This document shows positions 33,651 through 42,282 of a stretch of DNA of 64,000 bases, one piece after another. The notes under the pieces are model-generated. The model was not told the DNA's origin. It saw only the letters and a list, made by a program, of their open reading frames with translations, and made no database searches. The stretch is taken from NCBI GenBank assembly GCA_965212025.1, contig OZ243039.1, forward strand, positions 372,001 to 436,000, written 5' to 3'. Origin of the DNA: G965212025 sp965212025 (GTDB taxonomy: Bacteria > Pseudomonadota > Gammaproteobacteria > Poriferisulfidales > Oxydemutatoraceae). Both the position numbers and the translations under genes were made by a program. Each line of letters begins with the position of its first letter. Within the stretch, counting starts at the first letter, position 1.

Positions 33651-34641
33651 CATGAGAGCATATATCACCAGAAGCTACGGAGCTGATGCCCGCTTCGAGG
33701 TCACCAACCTCCCCATCCCCAAGCCCGCTGATGGACAGATTCGTATCGCAGTGAAAGCGACAAGCCTGAATCCCATTGACAATAAATTACTCCGACTGGG
33801 AATGGACATAGCCCCCGAGTTGCCAGCTGTTCTGCACAGCGATGTCGCAGGTCTTGTGGATCAAGTCGGCGCAAAGGTGAAGGGGTTCCAGCACGGTGAC
33901 GAAGTGTACGCCTGCGCTGGAGGCTTCAAAGGACTGAGCGGCGGTGCCTTGGCTGAATACATGGTCGCAGATGGGCGTTTCGTCTCGCACAAGCCCCGCA
34001 CTCTCGACTTTGCTGCCGCTGCCGCGTTGCCTCTGGTTTCCATTACCGCTTGGGAAGGTCTCCTGGACCGAACCAAGCCCAGCCCCGGTCAGCACGTGCT
34101 TATTCACGGCGGAACCGGCGGAGTCGGTCACATTGCCATACAGCTGGCAAAAACCAAGGGAGTGCGAGTCGCAACAACGGTGTCAAGCAGGGAGCATGCG
34201 GAAATCGCCAGCAACCTGGGAGCCGATGAAACCATCCTCTACCGAGAACAAAGCGTGGAAGAATATGTGCAAGAGCTGACCGACGGACAAGGGTTTGACA
34301 TCGTCTTTGACACGGTCGGCGGAGAAAATCTCGATCGCTCATTCGCGGCCACACGAAATAAAGGACAAGTCGTCAGCATTCAGGCACGCACGACCCACGA
34401 TCTCACCCTCCCGTTTGGTCGCGGCCTTAGCATTCATCTGGAAAGCATGCTGATCCCCCTGCTCACCGAAGTCGGGCGCGAAAACCAAGGAGAAATTCTG
34501 CGCAAAGTAGCCGGGCTCGTTGACGAAGGAAGACTCAGACCGCTCATCCACAAGAGACGCTTCACCTTTGGCGAAGTAAATGAAGCCCATGCATTATTTG
34601 AGGCAAATGGGCATACCGGAAAAATCCTGCTGACACCGTAA
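33634..34641 (+). CDS. Zinc-free MDR-family NADPH:quinone oxidoreductase
   Basis: 335 residues starting at ATG 33634 with GGGAGA eight bases upstream. GroES-like N domain (SLNPIDNKLLRLG, HSDVAGLVDQVG, GDEVYACAGG) and a Rossmann NADPH site (HGGTGGVGHIAIQLAK), then DIVFDTVGG and C-terminal HTGKILL. The zinc ligands of true alcohol dehydrogenases are missing, which places it with quinone oxidoreductases and enone reductases. It is a single-gene unit; substrate is unknown. Confidence 0.9.
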   Translation: MAKPQTMRAYITRSYGADARFEVTNLPIPKPADGQIRIAVKATSLNPIDNKLLRLGMDIAPELPAVLHSDVAGLVDQVGAKVKGFQHGDEVYACAGGFKGLSGGALAEYMVADGRFVSHKPRTLDFAAAAALPLVSITAWEGLLDRTKPSPGQHVLIHGGTGGVGHIAIQLAKTKGVRVATTVSSREHAEIASNLGADETILYREQSVEEYVQELTDGQGFDIVFDTVGGENLDRSFAATRNKGQVVSIQARTTHDLTLPFGRGLSIHLESMLIPLLTEVGRENQGEILRKVAGLVDEGRLRPLIHKRRFTFGEVNEAHALFEANGHTGKILLTP

Positions 34642-34726
34642 CAGTTGCTCGGCAAAGCAAGAAATATCGACCCGGCTCCTACCCCGCAACACCAGCACAG
34701 CAGATAACAGTCAGCCACCAAAAATT

Positions 34727-34893
34727 TTCCGGTCCTGATGAACACCCGCTTTGGTCAGCCCACACAACGCGCAAGCAGCACTTGCCAATTTTCAGGTTTC
34801 GCTATGCCTAACCCACATATCCGGACGTGGGTTAGGGTATAACCGGGCAGTGAAGTCCTTGAGACAGTGAATGGTTATAAAGGAGGAGCGACT
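34727..34893 (+). repeat. Upstream block of DUF2235 cassette 1
   Basis: Similar to 36957-37132 and 38703-38889: a shared stretch resembling TTTCCGGTC, GCTTTGG(G/T)C, CTCACA, AGGATTTGCTATG and GACAGCGAATGG-type sequence just ahead of each gene. It carries the ribosome binding site AAAGGAGGAG and probably the promoter (TATAAC at 34838-34843). Confidence 0.75.
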
Positions 34894-36540
34894 ATGAGAA
34901 AAACACTGATTTTTTGTTTTGACGGCACGTGCAGTGACCCTGAGGATGTAGAGGATCATGCGAAAGGCAAGAGCATCACAAACATTGGGAAGTTGCACGC
35001 TTTATTTGGAGGAAACTTCCGTGATGAATCCAAAAAGCAGGCCGATAACTGCACTACTCTGACTGTTGATGGCTCACATCAGCGAAGTTTTTACTACAAA
35101 ACCGCAGGGATCTACAGTGGCTTGCTTAAGAAACTCATCAACATGCTTTTTGTTTTTGAGTCTGGAGATATTGAGAAGATCCTGGATGCCGCGGTTAAAG
35201 ACTTGAAAGATCACCACCAGATAGGCAGCCATGTTCTGGTTTTCGGTTTCAGCAGAGGAGCTGCCCTGGCAAGAAAATTTGCATCATGCGCAAAAGAAAA
35301 GTCAGAAATAAAAAGCTTGAGAATTGACTTTCTTGGTGTTTTTGACACGGTTGCTTCCATCTCTGGAACTAACTTTAGTCCCGATACGATGCCAGTGAGT
35401 GATGTGGTTTTCGAAAACGACACAATGAGTCCAGATGTCCTGAAGGCTGTTCATTTGGTAGCCCTCGACGAAAACAGAGTTACTTTTCAGCCGATGTTTT
35501 TTGACTACGACCCGGACAGAATTACCGAAGTTTGGTTCGCAGGCGTCCATGCAGACGTGGGTGGAGGTTATTTGCAAAATGGCCTGTCAGACTTGGCACT
35601 CGAGTACATGATCAAAAAAGTAGAGCAGGAGTGCACGGGATATCTTCGGATTCTCAAACCCGAAGATGTTGATTGCGATCAATTAGCCGATAAAAAACCC
35701 GGCAATAACAAAGACGATACGCAAGTTACAAAAGACGATATAAGCATTAAGGCCTCTGCGATGGGGATTCTTCACGAACATAAAGGAAAAAAGACCGGCA
35801 TGACAGTTGGCATAGCAACTGGCATAGCAACCGGCATAACAGTTGGCTTGGTAGCCAACATAGACGCTGTCTTAGCAGGTGCCATGACAGCTGCCATAAT
35901 AGTTAGCATAATTTCAGGCATAGAAGCTGCCGAGAGAGCCGGCATATTCGCTGGTATAAAGGCTGGCATGAAAACCGGCATAATAGCTGGCGTAGTAGTT
36001 GGAACAGTAGCTGGCATAGTACTTGGCATAATAAACGGCACAATAGTTGACATGAGAGCTACCATGGCAGCAGGCATATTGGCTGGCTTAACAGCTGGCA
36101 TAATAACCAGCGTAAAAGTTGGCATAAAAAATGGTTTAATAGCTGGAATAATAGCTTTAATAGTAGTTGGCATGGCAGTTGGCATAATAGCTTACATCAC
36201 AGATGGCATAATAGTTGGTCACATATTAACTGTAATATTCACCGTAATAGTCACCGCGATAGTCAGCATATTACTTGGCAGAATTGCTGACATAAAGATT
36301 CCCGTACCAGGACTGCGTCCCAGAGAAGTCAGAATCGCAGGGAAGCATCCCGAACAGACGCATCCGATGATCCATGAGTCTGTTCAACGCCGCTATGAAG
36401 AAGTTACAGGATACCAACCTTATGCGCTAACAGATACAAAGTACGTCGTGACTACAGATGGCGGCCAGGTCGGCAAAGTCAGGCAAGGTGTCCCGGAACT
36501 TGGAGTGGAACAAAAATCAGAGGTCAACGACCCTGTATAA
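34894..36540 (+). CDS. DUF2235 alpha/beta-hydrolase with large glycine-zipper insert (paralogue 1)
   Basis: 548 residues from ATG 34894 behind a strong AAAGGAGGAG site. The N-terminal ~290 residues are a DUF2235 hydrolase: KTLIFCFDGT, nucleophile motif GFSRGAA (Ser120), DFLGVFDTVAS (Asp152), and ITEVWFAGVHADVGGGY with His220/Asp222. This family includes type VI secretion phospholipase effectors of the Tle type and fungal homologues. Residues ~300-468 are a hydrophobic run of Gly/Ile/Ala/Val repeats (GITVGL, AGIKAGM, AGIVLGI) absent from paralogue 3. The last ~80 residues (LRPREVRIAGKHP, MIHESVQRRYEEV, YQPYAL) match the other paralogues. No signal peptide is seen; no type VI genes are in the window. 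A membrane-inserting lipase is plausible but inferred. Confidence 0.85.
   Translation: MRKTLIFCFDGTCSDPEDVEDHAKGKSITNIGKLHALFGGNFRDESKKQADNCTTLTVDGSHQRSFYYKTAGIYSGLLKKLINMLFVFESGDIEKILDAAVKDLKDHHQIGSHVLVFGFSRGAALARKFASCAKEKSEIKSLRIDFLGVFDTVASISGTNFSPDTMPVSDVVFENDTMSPDVLKAVHLVALDENRVTFQPMFFDYDPDRITEVWFAGVHADVGGGYLQNGLSDLALEYMIKKVEQECTGYLRILKPEDVDCDQLADKKPGNNKDDTQVTKDDISIKASAMGILHEHKGKKTGMTVGIATGIATGITVGLVANIDAVLAGAMTAAIIVSIISGIEAAERAGIFAGIKAGMKTGIIAGVVVGTVAGIVLGIINGTIVDMRATMAAGILAGLTAGIITSVKVGIKNGLIAGIIALIVVGMAVGIIAYITDGIIVGHILTVIFTVIVTAIVSILLGRIADIKIPVPGLRPREVRIAGKHPEQTHPMIHESVQRRYEEVTGYQPYALTDTKYVVTTDGGQVGKVRQGVPELGVEQKSEVNDPV
35791..36295 (+). repeat. Degenerate 12-bp repeat encoding a GxxxG glycine-zipper segment
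   Basis: About 500 bp made of diverged 12-bp units of the type GGCATAACAGCT (Gly-Ile-Thr/Ala-Ala). They encode ~168 residues with Gly spaced every four residues. It is inserted between the hydrolase core and the conserved C-terminal segment. Confidence 0.85.
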
Positions 36541-36706
36541 ACAGTTGCCAGCTTTTTCTGCCGGTTATCGCCAGGGCACTACACCCAAAGTGAGTCCGCC
36601 ATCGTCACGGTTCCCGCTGGTGACAAGCGAGTCTGGCTGCTTTGTTGATTGCAATACGGAACAAAAGTCCGACAGCCGGAAAGCCTCCCGGCGATGGAAG
36701 GAAACT
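36541..36706 (+). repeat. 3' flank of DUF2235 cassette 1
   Basis: Similar to the sequence after paralogues 2 and 3 (38414 onward, 40036 onward): a stretch resembling AGCTGCCAG..TTTTTCTGC, then CACCCAAAGT and GGGACAAGCG. From ~36640 it resembles 40343 onward, leading into the fragment of the 40407-41024 gene. Confidence 0.7.
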
Positions 36707-36948
36707 CCAGGCTTTCGCGCGTCGTGCCAAAGCCTCAAGAATGCGCATGGTACGTTTGGCATCCTCTTCACTCCGGACTTCAATGCAAGCGGTATTTTTT
36801 GGCATGACACTGTGAAGGCGTTTGTCCGGACGCTCTCGCTCAGGCACTGACATATCACTGAAATCCTCCAAGACCTTGCGACTGATCTTGCCACGTACTG
36901 TCACGCGATGAGGGTCTAATAAACCAAACTGCCTGTCGCTGCCGACAA
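36707..36948 (-). pseudogene. Truncated copy of the 3' end of the 40407-41024 gene
   Basis: Minus-strand translation gives VGSDRQFGLLDPHRVTV, GKISRKVLEDFSDMSVP, VRSEEDAKRTMRILEALARRAKAW, matching the last ~80 residues of the gene at 40407-41024. The stop codon there is Trp here, and similarity ends abruptly at ~36948. It is a remnant carried with the duplicated cassette. Confidence 0.85.
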
Positions 36949-36956
36949 AACAAAAA

Positions 36957-37132
36957 ATTTTCCGGTCTTGATGGACACCCGCTTTGGGCAGCTCACATAA
37001 CGTGTAAGCAACACTTTCCAAGTTTTTAGGATTTGCTATGCGCACCCACATGTCCGGACGTGTATCAAGGTTATGGTACAGTCGGGCAGCGGCTGTCATG
37101 GGGACAGCGAATAGTTTGAAGGAGGAAAGGCT
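36957..37132 (+). repeat. Upstream block of DUF2235 cassette 2
   Basis: Second copy of the block described at 34727-34893, with the ribosome binding site AAGGAGGAAAG ahead of ATG 37133. Confidence 0.75.
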
Positions 37133-38413
37133 ATGGAAAAAGTGAAAAAAACACTGATTTTTTGTTTTGACGGCACGTGCAATGACCCTGAGGATGTAGA
37201 AAATTATGTGGATGATGGGAGTATCACAAATATCCGGAAGTTGCACGTTCTGTTTGAAGCCGACCTCTGTGAAGAATCCAAAAACCGGGTCGATGACGGC
37301 ACGAGCCTGACCAAGGATGGCTCGCACCAAAAAAGCTTTTACTATCCTGGCATAGGAACCTACGGCTGCTGGATCATGAGGCTCTACAACAAGACACTTG
37401 CTCCTGAGCATGCGGATGTTAAAAGAATCCTGAATGACGCGATTGAAGATCTGAATAAGCATTATCGGAAAGAGGAAAACGACCATGTTCTGATTTTCGG
37501 TTTCAGCAGAGGAGCTGCCTTGGCGAGAAGGTTTGCATCAGTCGCAAGAGAGGAGCCGGGAATGGAAGACTTGAAAATTGACTTTCTTGGTGTTTTTGAC
37601 ACGGTTACTGCTATCTCTTCTCTTTCCCGCATAGGAACTGACCTTAGTGTCAAAACGAAGCCGGCGAATGATATCGTTTTCGCAAACGGCACGATGATGA
37701 GCCAAGATGTCAAGAAGGCGGTTCATTTGGTAGCCCTTGACGAAAACAGAATCGCTTTCCAGCCGACACTTTTTGACTACGATCCAGTCAGAATTACCGA
37801 AGTTTGGTTCCCGGGCACCCATTCTGACGTGGGCGGAGGCTATTGGTACGATGGTCTGTCAGACGTGGCGCTTAAGTACATGATCGAAAAAGTAAAGCAG
37901 GAGTGCGGGGAATATGTCTGGATTCCCAACCCAGACGATGTTGATTACGACCGACTAAATGACGGAGACGGTAGGAAAATTACAAAAGACGACATAAACA
38001 GAAAGCCTTTGGTCGATGGAATTCTTCACGAACATAAACGGAAAATAACCAACATAACAACCATCATAACAGCTGTCATAACAGCTGGCATAACAGCTGG
38101 CATAGCAGCTGGCGTAACAGCTGGCATAACAGCTGGTGTAATAGTCGGCCTAATAGTTGGCCTAATAGTTCGCAAAATGATTAGTAAAATAACGCTGAAT
38201 CCCAGAGAAGTCAGAATCGCAAAGGATCCTGCCGGGAAGCATCCGATGGTTCATGAGTCTGTTCAACTCCGCTATAAAAAGGTTGCAGGATACCGTCCAC
38301 ACGCACTCAGAGACGCAGAGTACTTTCTAACTACAGATGACTGCCAAGCCGGCGAAGGCAGGCAAGGCGTCTCAGGGCTTGGGATGGAAAAAAAACAGCG
38401 GTCATCAACCTGA
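37133..38413 (+). CDS. DUF2235 alpha/beta-hydrolase with short glycine-zipper insert (paralogue 2)
   Basis: 426 residues. The hydrolase core is like paralogue 1: KTLIFCFDGTCNDPEDVE, HVLIFGFSRGAALARRF (Ser nucleophile), DFLGVFDTVTAISS, ITEVWFPGTHSDVGGGYWYDGLSD. Between the core and the conserved C-terminal part (LNPREVRIAKDP, MVHESVQLRYKKV, YRPHAL) lies a ~45-residue run of ITAG-type tetrapeptides, much shorter than in paralogue 1. It starts at ATG 37133 with AAGGAGGAAAG upstream. It is likely a lipase or esterase; substrate and export route are unknown. Confidence 0.85.
   Translation: MEKVKKTLIFCFDGTCNDPEDVENYVDDGSITNIRKLHVLFEADLCEESKNRVDDGTSLTKDGSHQKSFYYPGIGTYGCWIMRLYNKTLAPEHADVKRILNDAIEDLNKHYRKEENDHVLIFGFSRGAALARRFASVAREEPGMEDLKIDFLGVFDTVTAISSLSRIGTDLSVKTKPANDIVFANGTMMSQDVKKAVHLVALDENRIAFQPTLFDYDPVRITEVWFPGTHSDVGGGYWYDGLSDVALKYMIEKVKQECGEYVWIPNPDDVDYDRLNDGDGRKITKDDINRKPLVDGILHEHKRKITNITTIITAVITAGITAGIAAGVTAGITAGVIVGLIVGLIVRKMISKITLNPREVRIAKDPAGKHPMVHESVQLRYKKVAGYRPHALRDAEYFLTTDDCQAGEGRQGVSGLGMEKKQRSST
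38045..38190 (+). repeat. 12-bp tandem repeats encoding ITAG tetrapeptides
   Basis: A cleaner form of the repeat in paralogue 1: successive units close to ATAACAGCTGGC, coding for (I/V)TAG. The short, regular array suggests a young expansion. Confidence 0.88.
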
Positions 38414-38702
38414 TATAAATAGCTGCCAGTTTTCCCTGCTGAGTATCACCGGGAGTCTCACCCTAGGTACGTCTGAGACCGATACGTTCCCGCAGGGGAC
38501 AAGCGAGTCACGGGGATTCGGTAAGCCAAGCGAAAAGGCTGGGTATGCCAAGGGCTCCCACTGTCACTGTATAAAGCACGGGAGTCAGAGCTTGCAAAAA
38601 AAACCACTTTATTGCCATGAAACAGCTTCTGGATCAATTACATTCAGGCTGCTTAGCTTCACCGAAAGTTTCAACGACAAATTCCAGAATCTTTGAGAGA
38701 AG
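38414..38702 (+). repeat. 3' flank of DUF2235 cassette 2
   Basis: Colinear with 40036-40337 (shared blocks: AAATAGCTG, GGGACAAGCG, GGGTATGCCAAGGGCTTCC-like, CTTTATTGCCATGAAACAGC, AATCTTTGAGAGAA). It contains no supported gene. Confidence 0.75.
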
Positions 38703-38889
38703 AAAGTTAGCTTTGGGCGGCTCACACAGCGCGGAAGCAACACTTGCCACGCAACACTGAAGCAACACTTACCAAGTTTCAGGATTTGCTATGGCCGCAT
38801 CCGCATGTCTTTGACATGGATTGTGGTCATGGTATATTTGGATGGCGACTGTCTTGGAGACAGCGAGTGGTTGTAGACGAGGAAAGACT
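38703..38889 (+). repeat. Upstream block of DUF2235 cassette 3
   Basis: Third copy of the upstream block, slightly longer because of a short internal duplication of AGCAACACTT (near 38733 and 38761). It ends with GAGGAAAG before ATG 38890. Confidence 0.75.
38811..38838 (+). promoter_or_regulatory. Predicted sigma-70 promoter of DUF2235 paralogue 3
   Basis: Consensus -35 TTGACA at 38811-38816 and -10 TATATT at 38833-38838, 16 bp apart. The equivalent positions in the other two cassettes are weaker, so this copy may be expressed more strongly. Confidence 0.6.
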
Positions 38890-40035
38890 ATGGAAAGTGA
38901 GAAAAAAACGCTGATTTTTTGTTTTGACGGCACACTCAGTGATCCTGAGGATGTGGAGGGTTATGCGAAAGGGGAGAGCATCACAAATATCCTAAAGTTG
39001 CACATTCTGTTTGGAGGCAGCTTGGGCGGTAAATCCGAAATTCGGACCAAGACCAAAGGTGGCTCGCGCCAACAAAGCTTTTACTATAAAGGCTCAGGAA
39101 CCTACGGTGGGTGGCTTAGCAACCTCTTCAACGTACTTTTCGCTTCGGATAACACAAAGATTCTGAAGAAGGCGAAGGAAGACCTAGGAAAGCACTACGA
39201 GCGAAACGATCATGTTCTGATTTTTGGTTTCAGCAGAGGGGCTGCCTTGGCGAGAAAGTTTGCAGCAAATGTAAAGAAGAAGTTGATAAAGAAGAAGCCG
39301 AAAGTAGAAGGTTTGGAAATTAACTTTCTTGGTGTTTTTGACACGGTTGATACTGTCTTTGGGTTTGAGGTTCTCAAAACGTTGACAACGAATACTGTGT
39401 TTTTCAAAAACCGCACAATAGGAAAGGATGTCAAGAAGGCGGTTCATTTGCTAGCTCTTTACGAAGACAGAACTCTTTTCAAGCCAACTCTGTCTGACTA
39501 CGACCAGAAGAAAATTACCGAAGTTTGGTTCCCGGGCTTTCATTCTGATGTTGGGGGAGGCCATAGAGACGATGGCCTGTCAGACCTGACACTTGAGTAC
39601 ATGATCAAAAAAATAGAGAAGGAGCACGTGGGAAATGTCTGGACCCTCGGCTCCGAAGAAATTAATTACGACAAACTAAATAAAGAAGGTGATACGCAAA
39701 TTACAAAAGACGCTATGAGCAGAAAACCTTCGGTCACGGGGGAACTTCACGACCCCGGATGGCGCTTGAAGCAAGGTTACAGAAAAGTCAGAATCGCAGG
39801 AAAGCGTCCCGAAGGGGTGTACCCGATGGTTCATGAGTCTGTTCAACTCCGATATAAGGCGGACGAGGATTACCGTCCACAAGCATTGAGAGGTACGAGG
39901 TACATTGTAATAGGAAAGTGCGAAGACCCGGACAAAGCAGAACCAAAGGACAAGAGCCTTAAGTACGTTGTGACTGCAGATGACAACCAAATAGGTGACG
40001 TCAGGCAAGGCGTCTCGGATCTCGGGGTGGAATAA
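38890..40035 (+). CDS. DUF2235 alpha/beta-hydrolase without zipper insert (paralogue 3)
   Basis: 381 residues from ATG 38890 (GAGGAAAG upstream). Core motifs: KKTLIFCFDGTLSD, HVLIFGFSRGAALARKF, INFLGVFDTVDT, ITEVWFPGFHSDVGGGHRDDGL. The core runs directly into the C-terminal conserved part (YRKVRIAGKRPEG, MVHESVQLRYKAD, YRPQALRGTRY) without any Gly/Ile repeat, so it probably shows the ancestral form. A small Lys-rich insert (KKKLIKKKPKVEG) follows the nucleophile helix. The C-terminal tail has an extra ~20 residues (KCEDPDKAEPKD). It is probably a lipase-like enzyme. Confidence 0.85.
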   Translation: MESEKKTLIFCFDGTLSDPEDVEGYAKGESITNILKLHILFGGSLGGKSEIRTKTKGGSRQQSFYYKGSGTYGGWLSNLFNVLFASDNTKILKKAKEDLGKHYERNDHVLIFGFSRGAALARKFAANVKKKLIKKKPKVEGLEINFLGVFDTVDTVFGFEVLKTLTTNTVFFKNRTIGKDVKKAVHLLALYEDRTLFKPTLSDYDQKKITEVWFPGFHSDVGGGHRDDGLSDLTLEYMIKKIEKEHVGNVWTLGSEEINYDKLNKEGDTQITKDAMSRKPSVTGELHDPGWRLKQGYRKVRIAGKRPEGVYPMVHESVQLRYKADEDYRPQALRGTRYIVIGKCEDPDKAEPKDKSLKYVVTADDNQIGDVRQGVSDLGVE

Positions 40036-40337
40036 GAGACAGGGGGCATCGACCCAATATAAATAGCTGGCTGCTTTTTCTGCTGAAGATCACTGGGGCT
40101 TCACCCAAAGTACGTCTGTCATTACCACGATTCCCGTAGGGGACAAGCGGGTCACGCTGCTTCGGCAGGCAAGACGAAAAGGCCGGGTATGCCAAGGGCT
40201 TCCACTTACATACGGGGGTCGGGGGGCACAAAAGAAGCCGCTTTATTGCCATGAAACAGCTTCTGAATTGACTGCATTCAGATTGCTTGGCTTCGCCGGG
40301 GTTTTCAACGGCCAATTCCGGAATCTTTGAGAGAAAC
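40036..40337 (+). repeat. 3' flank of DUF2235 cassette 3
   Basis: Third copy of the downstream flank; see 38414-38702. It runs up to the 3' end of the next gene and appears to be the source of the fragment after cassette 1. Confidence 0.7.
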
Positions 40338-40406
40338 AACGCTGCTTTGGCCAATACAGAACAAAAGACCGACAGCCATGAAGCTTCCCGGCGACAGAAG
40401 GAAATT

Positions 40407-41024
40407 TCAGGCTTTCGCGCGTCTCACCAAAGCTTCGAGAATACGCATGGTGCGTTTGGCATCCTCTTCACTTCGGACTTCAATGTGGGCAGCATTTCTT
40501 GGCATGACGCTGCGAAGGCGTTTGACCAGACGTTCTCTCGCAGGCACTGACATATCACTGAAATCCGCCAATACCCTGCGACTGATCTTGCCGCGTACTG
40601 TCACGCGATGAGGACCAAATAAACCAAACTGTCTGTCGCTGCCGACAACCTTCAATCCACGAAAGTAGATTTGGTGAAAAACCTCAGGACAGGTGTGTTT
40701 GCGAACGCAAAATTTGTCAACGTATGCAAACCACCGTGGATTGACTGCAACGACATTCGCTGGCAACAGCTCTCTCAACTCCTGATACACCGTTGGCTCG
40801 TTCTTCGGAGGCGGAACAATCTTGATCGGCAATTTTTCGCCGCGTAACCGCGCACCACATATAGTCGTGATCTGAGAACGGCTAAAACCTTTTTCCAGAT
40901 AATAGTTCACATCGGAACGTGTGCATTGTGCCCCGACTGTCGGCGATAACACGAAAGCCAAAAGGACAACACATACGGTCTGGAGCAACACGCGATGGGT
41001 GTGGGGATTTCGTCTCTTGAACAT
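40407..41024 (-). CDS. Uncharacterised secreted protein
   Basis: 205 residues with a Sec-type signal (RVLLQTVCVVLLAFVLSPTVGAQ). After the signal comes CTRSDVNYYLEKGFSRSQITTIC, a short helical motif with two Cys that I recall from other gammaproteobacterial exported proteins of unknown function. Then a Pro/Lys linker and a C-terminal domain (WFAYVDKFCVRKHTC, RQFGLFGPHRVTV, ISRRVLADFSDM, RTMRILEAL). The last ~80 codons are duplicated at 36707-36948 next to cassette 1. It is convergent with DUF2235 paralogue 3. No function can be assigned. Confidence 0.75.
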   Translation of the reverse strand: MFKRRNPHTHRVLLQTVCVVLLAFVLSPTVGAQCTRSDVNYYLEKGFSRSQITTICGARLRGEKLPIKIVPPPKNEPTVYQELRELLPANVVAVNPRWFAYVDKFCVRKHTCPEVFHQIYFRGLKVVGSDRQFGLFGPHRVTVRGKISRRVLADFSDMSVPARERLVKRLRSVMPRNAAHIEVRSEEDAKRTMRILEALVRRAKA

Positions 41025-41229
41025 CGGCAGATACCTTCAGCCGGACAGCATACTCAAATAAAACGGCATTTCATGAGGAGTCATAAACCGCCAACAGGAG
41101 GGTGACCAAAAATCTTTCAGCAAAAGTCAGGAAGCCAAGAGCTGACAATCAACAGCTTTGCATTCCTCGTGCAAATACAGCTTTTCTGACGAAAAGCTAA
41201 AATTCAGTCAGTTTCAGCCCTCCTGTGAC

Positions 41230-42282
41230 CTAAACCAATTCATTCTCGGTGTCGGTCGGTTCCACCTGGTCCCGGTGTTCCTTAATAAAGTCACTGCAGA
41301 CCTCGCTCAATTGATCATCTGCTGTATGTACGGAAAAACCGCCGACATCATCATCCCCAATCTGGCTTTTCACGGCCGCCCTGAATCCTGCTTTCCAGCT
41401 ATCCCGTATGGCAATCAGAACCTCTCTACTCGGCGGGGCTTTAAATTTGCTGCCCTGTGTATTCAAAGTATTTGAAACCAATTCACCAAAATCATTTATG
41501 TCTGCACGGGTATGACGGATAACGGTCTTATAAACCTGTGGCATGTCTTCCTTCATTTCAATGTGGTCTTGGCAAAGTTCAGTTAAAGCTTCCCTGTGAA
41601 TATTGTCGACGTCAATCTGCCTTATCATAAAATCTCCATGTTCGTTTACCGAACCCGCAGATTGTGTTTTTACCATCACCCTTCCCCTAAAATCCTCTAA
41701 CAATTCCGGATTACTTTGTCTTGGGGAAAAAGAAGCATCACCTTGACGTTCCAACTCTTCCGTAACACGGGTGGCAAACTCATCGACATTAATTCTACCA
41801 ATGGCCGCGCTTACACCATGACGATCCACCTCACGAAACGAAATGGAAAATTTTGGCTCTGGATCAGACGCTTCCCTCACCACATTCAGGTGCTCATCCC
41901 CATAAATCGCCCCTCTATCAGAACTTTCGAGCCTTCTGGCCAGATTTCGCAAATAACGCACTCGCAACGGGACACCCGCTTGCTCCAAAGTGAAAAGCCT
42001 GCGAACCGCTCGCATTCTAGGCTCTTCTGCAATGCTTTTGTCCTCTGAAATGTCAGCCATGACACTGTTGTACACTCGGGTCTGGCTCCCACTTAACACG
42101 CGTTTTTTCAGGTGCAAATGAAACTGATCCTGCACCCAACAGATGGTCTTTCCAAAAAACTTGGTGCCACGCTCCCGAACCTGTATTTTTCCCGCCTTTA
42201 CATCTGTGATTTCAAAACTCGAGCCACGCACCAAATCTTTTGAACTCAACAGTGAACCATAATCTCTTACTCCCTTAATCAT
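41230..42282 (-). CDS. Uncharacterised cytosolic protein
   Basis: 350 residues, no signal peptide or membrane helix, charged and mainly helical by eye. I recognise no domain. Features: an Arg-rich part (RMRAVRRLFTLEQAGVPLRVR), ISFREVDRHG, a possible short repeat of EL(C/V)..HI-type segments (ALTELCQDHIEMKED and LSEVCSDFIKEHRD), and a TDTENELV C terminus. Codon use looks similar to neighbours. It follows the DUF2235 region and may belong to the same accessory block, but nothing shows this directly. Confidence 0.6.
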   Translation of the reverse strand: MIKGVRDYGSLLSSKDLVRGSSFEITDVKAGKIQVRERGTKFFGKTICWVQDQFHLHLKKRVLSGSQTRVYNSVMADISEDKSIAEEPRMRAVRRLFTLEQAGVPLRVRYLRNLARRLESSDRGAIYGDEHLNVVREASDPEPKFSISFREVDRHGVSAAIGRINVDEFATRVTEELERQGDASFSPRQSNPELLEDFRGRVMVKTQSAGSVNEHGDFMIRQIDVDNIHREALTELCQDHIEMKEDMPQVYKTVIRHTRADINDFGELVSNTLNTQGSKFKAPPSREVLIAIRDSWKAGFRAAVKSQIGDDDVGGFSVHTADDQLSEVCSDFIKEHRDQVEPTDTENELV

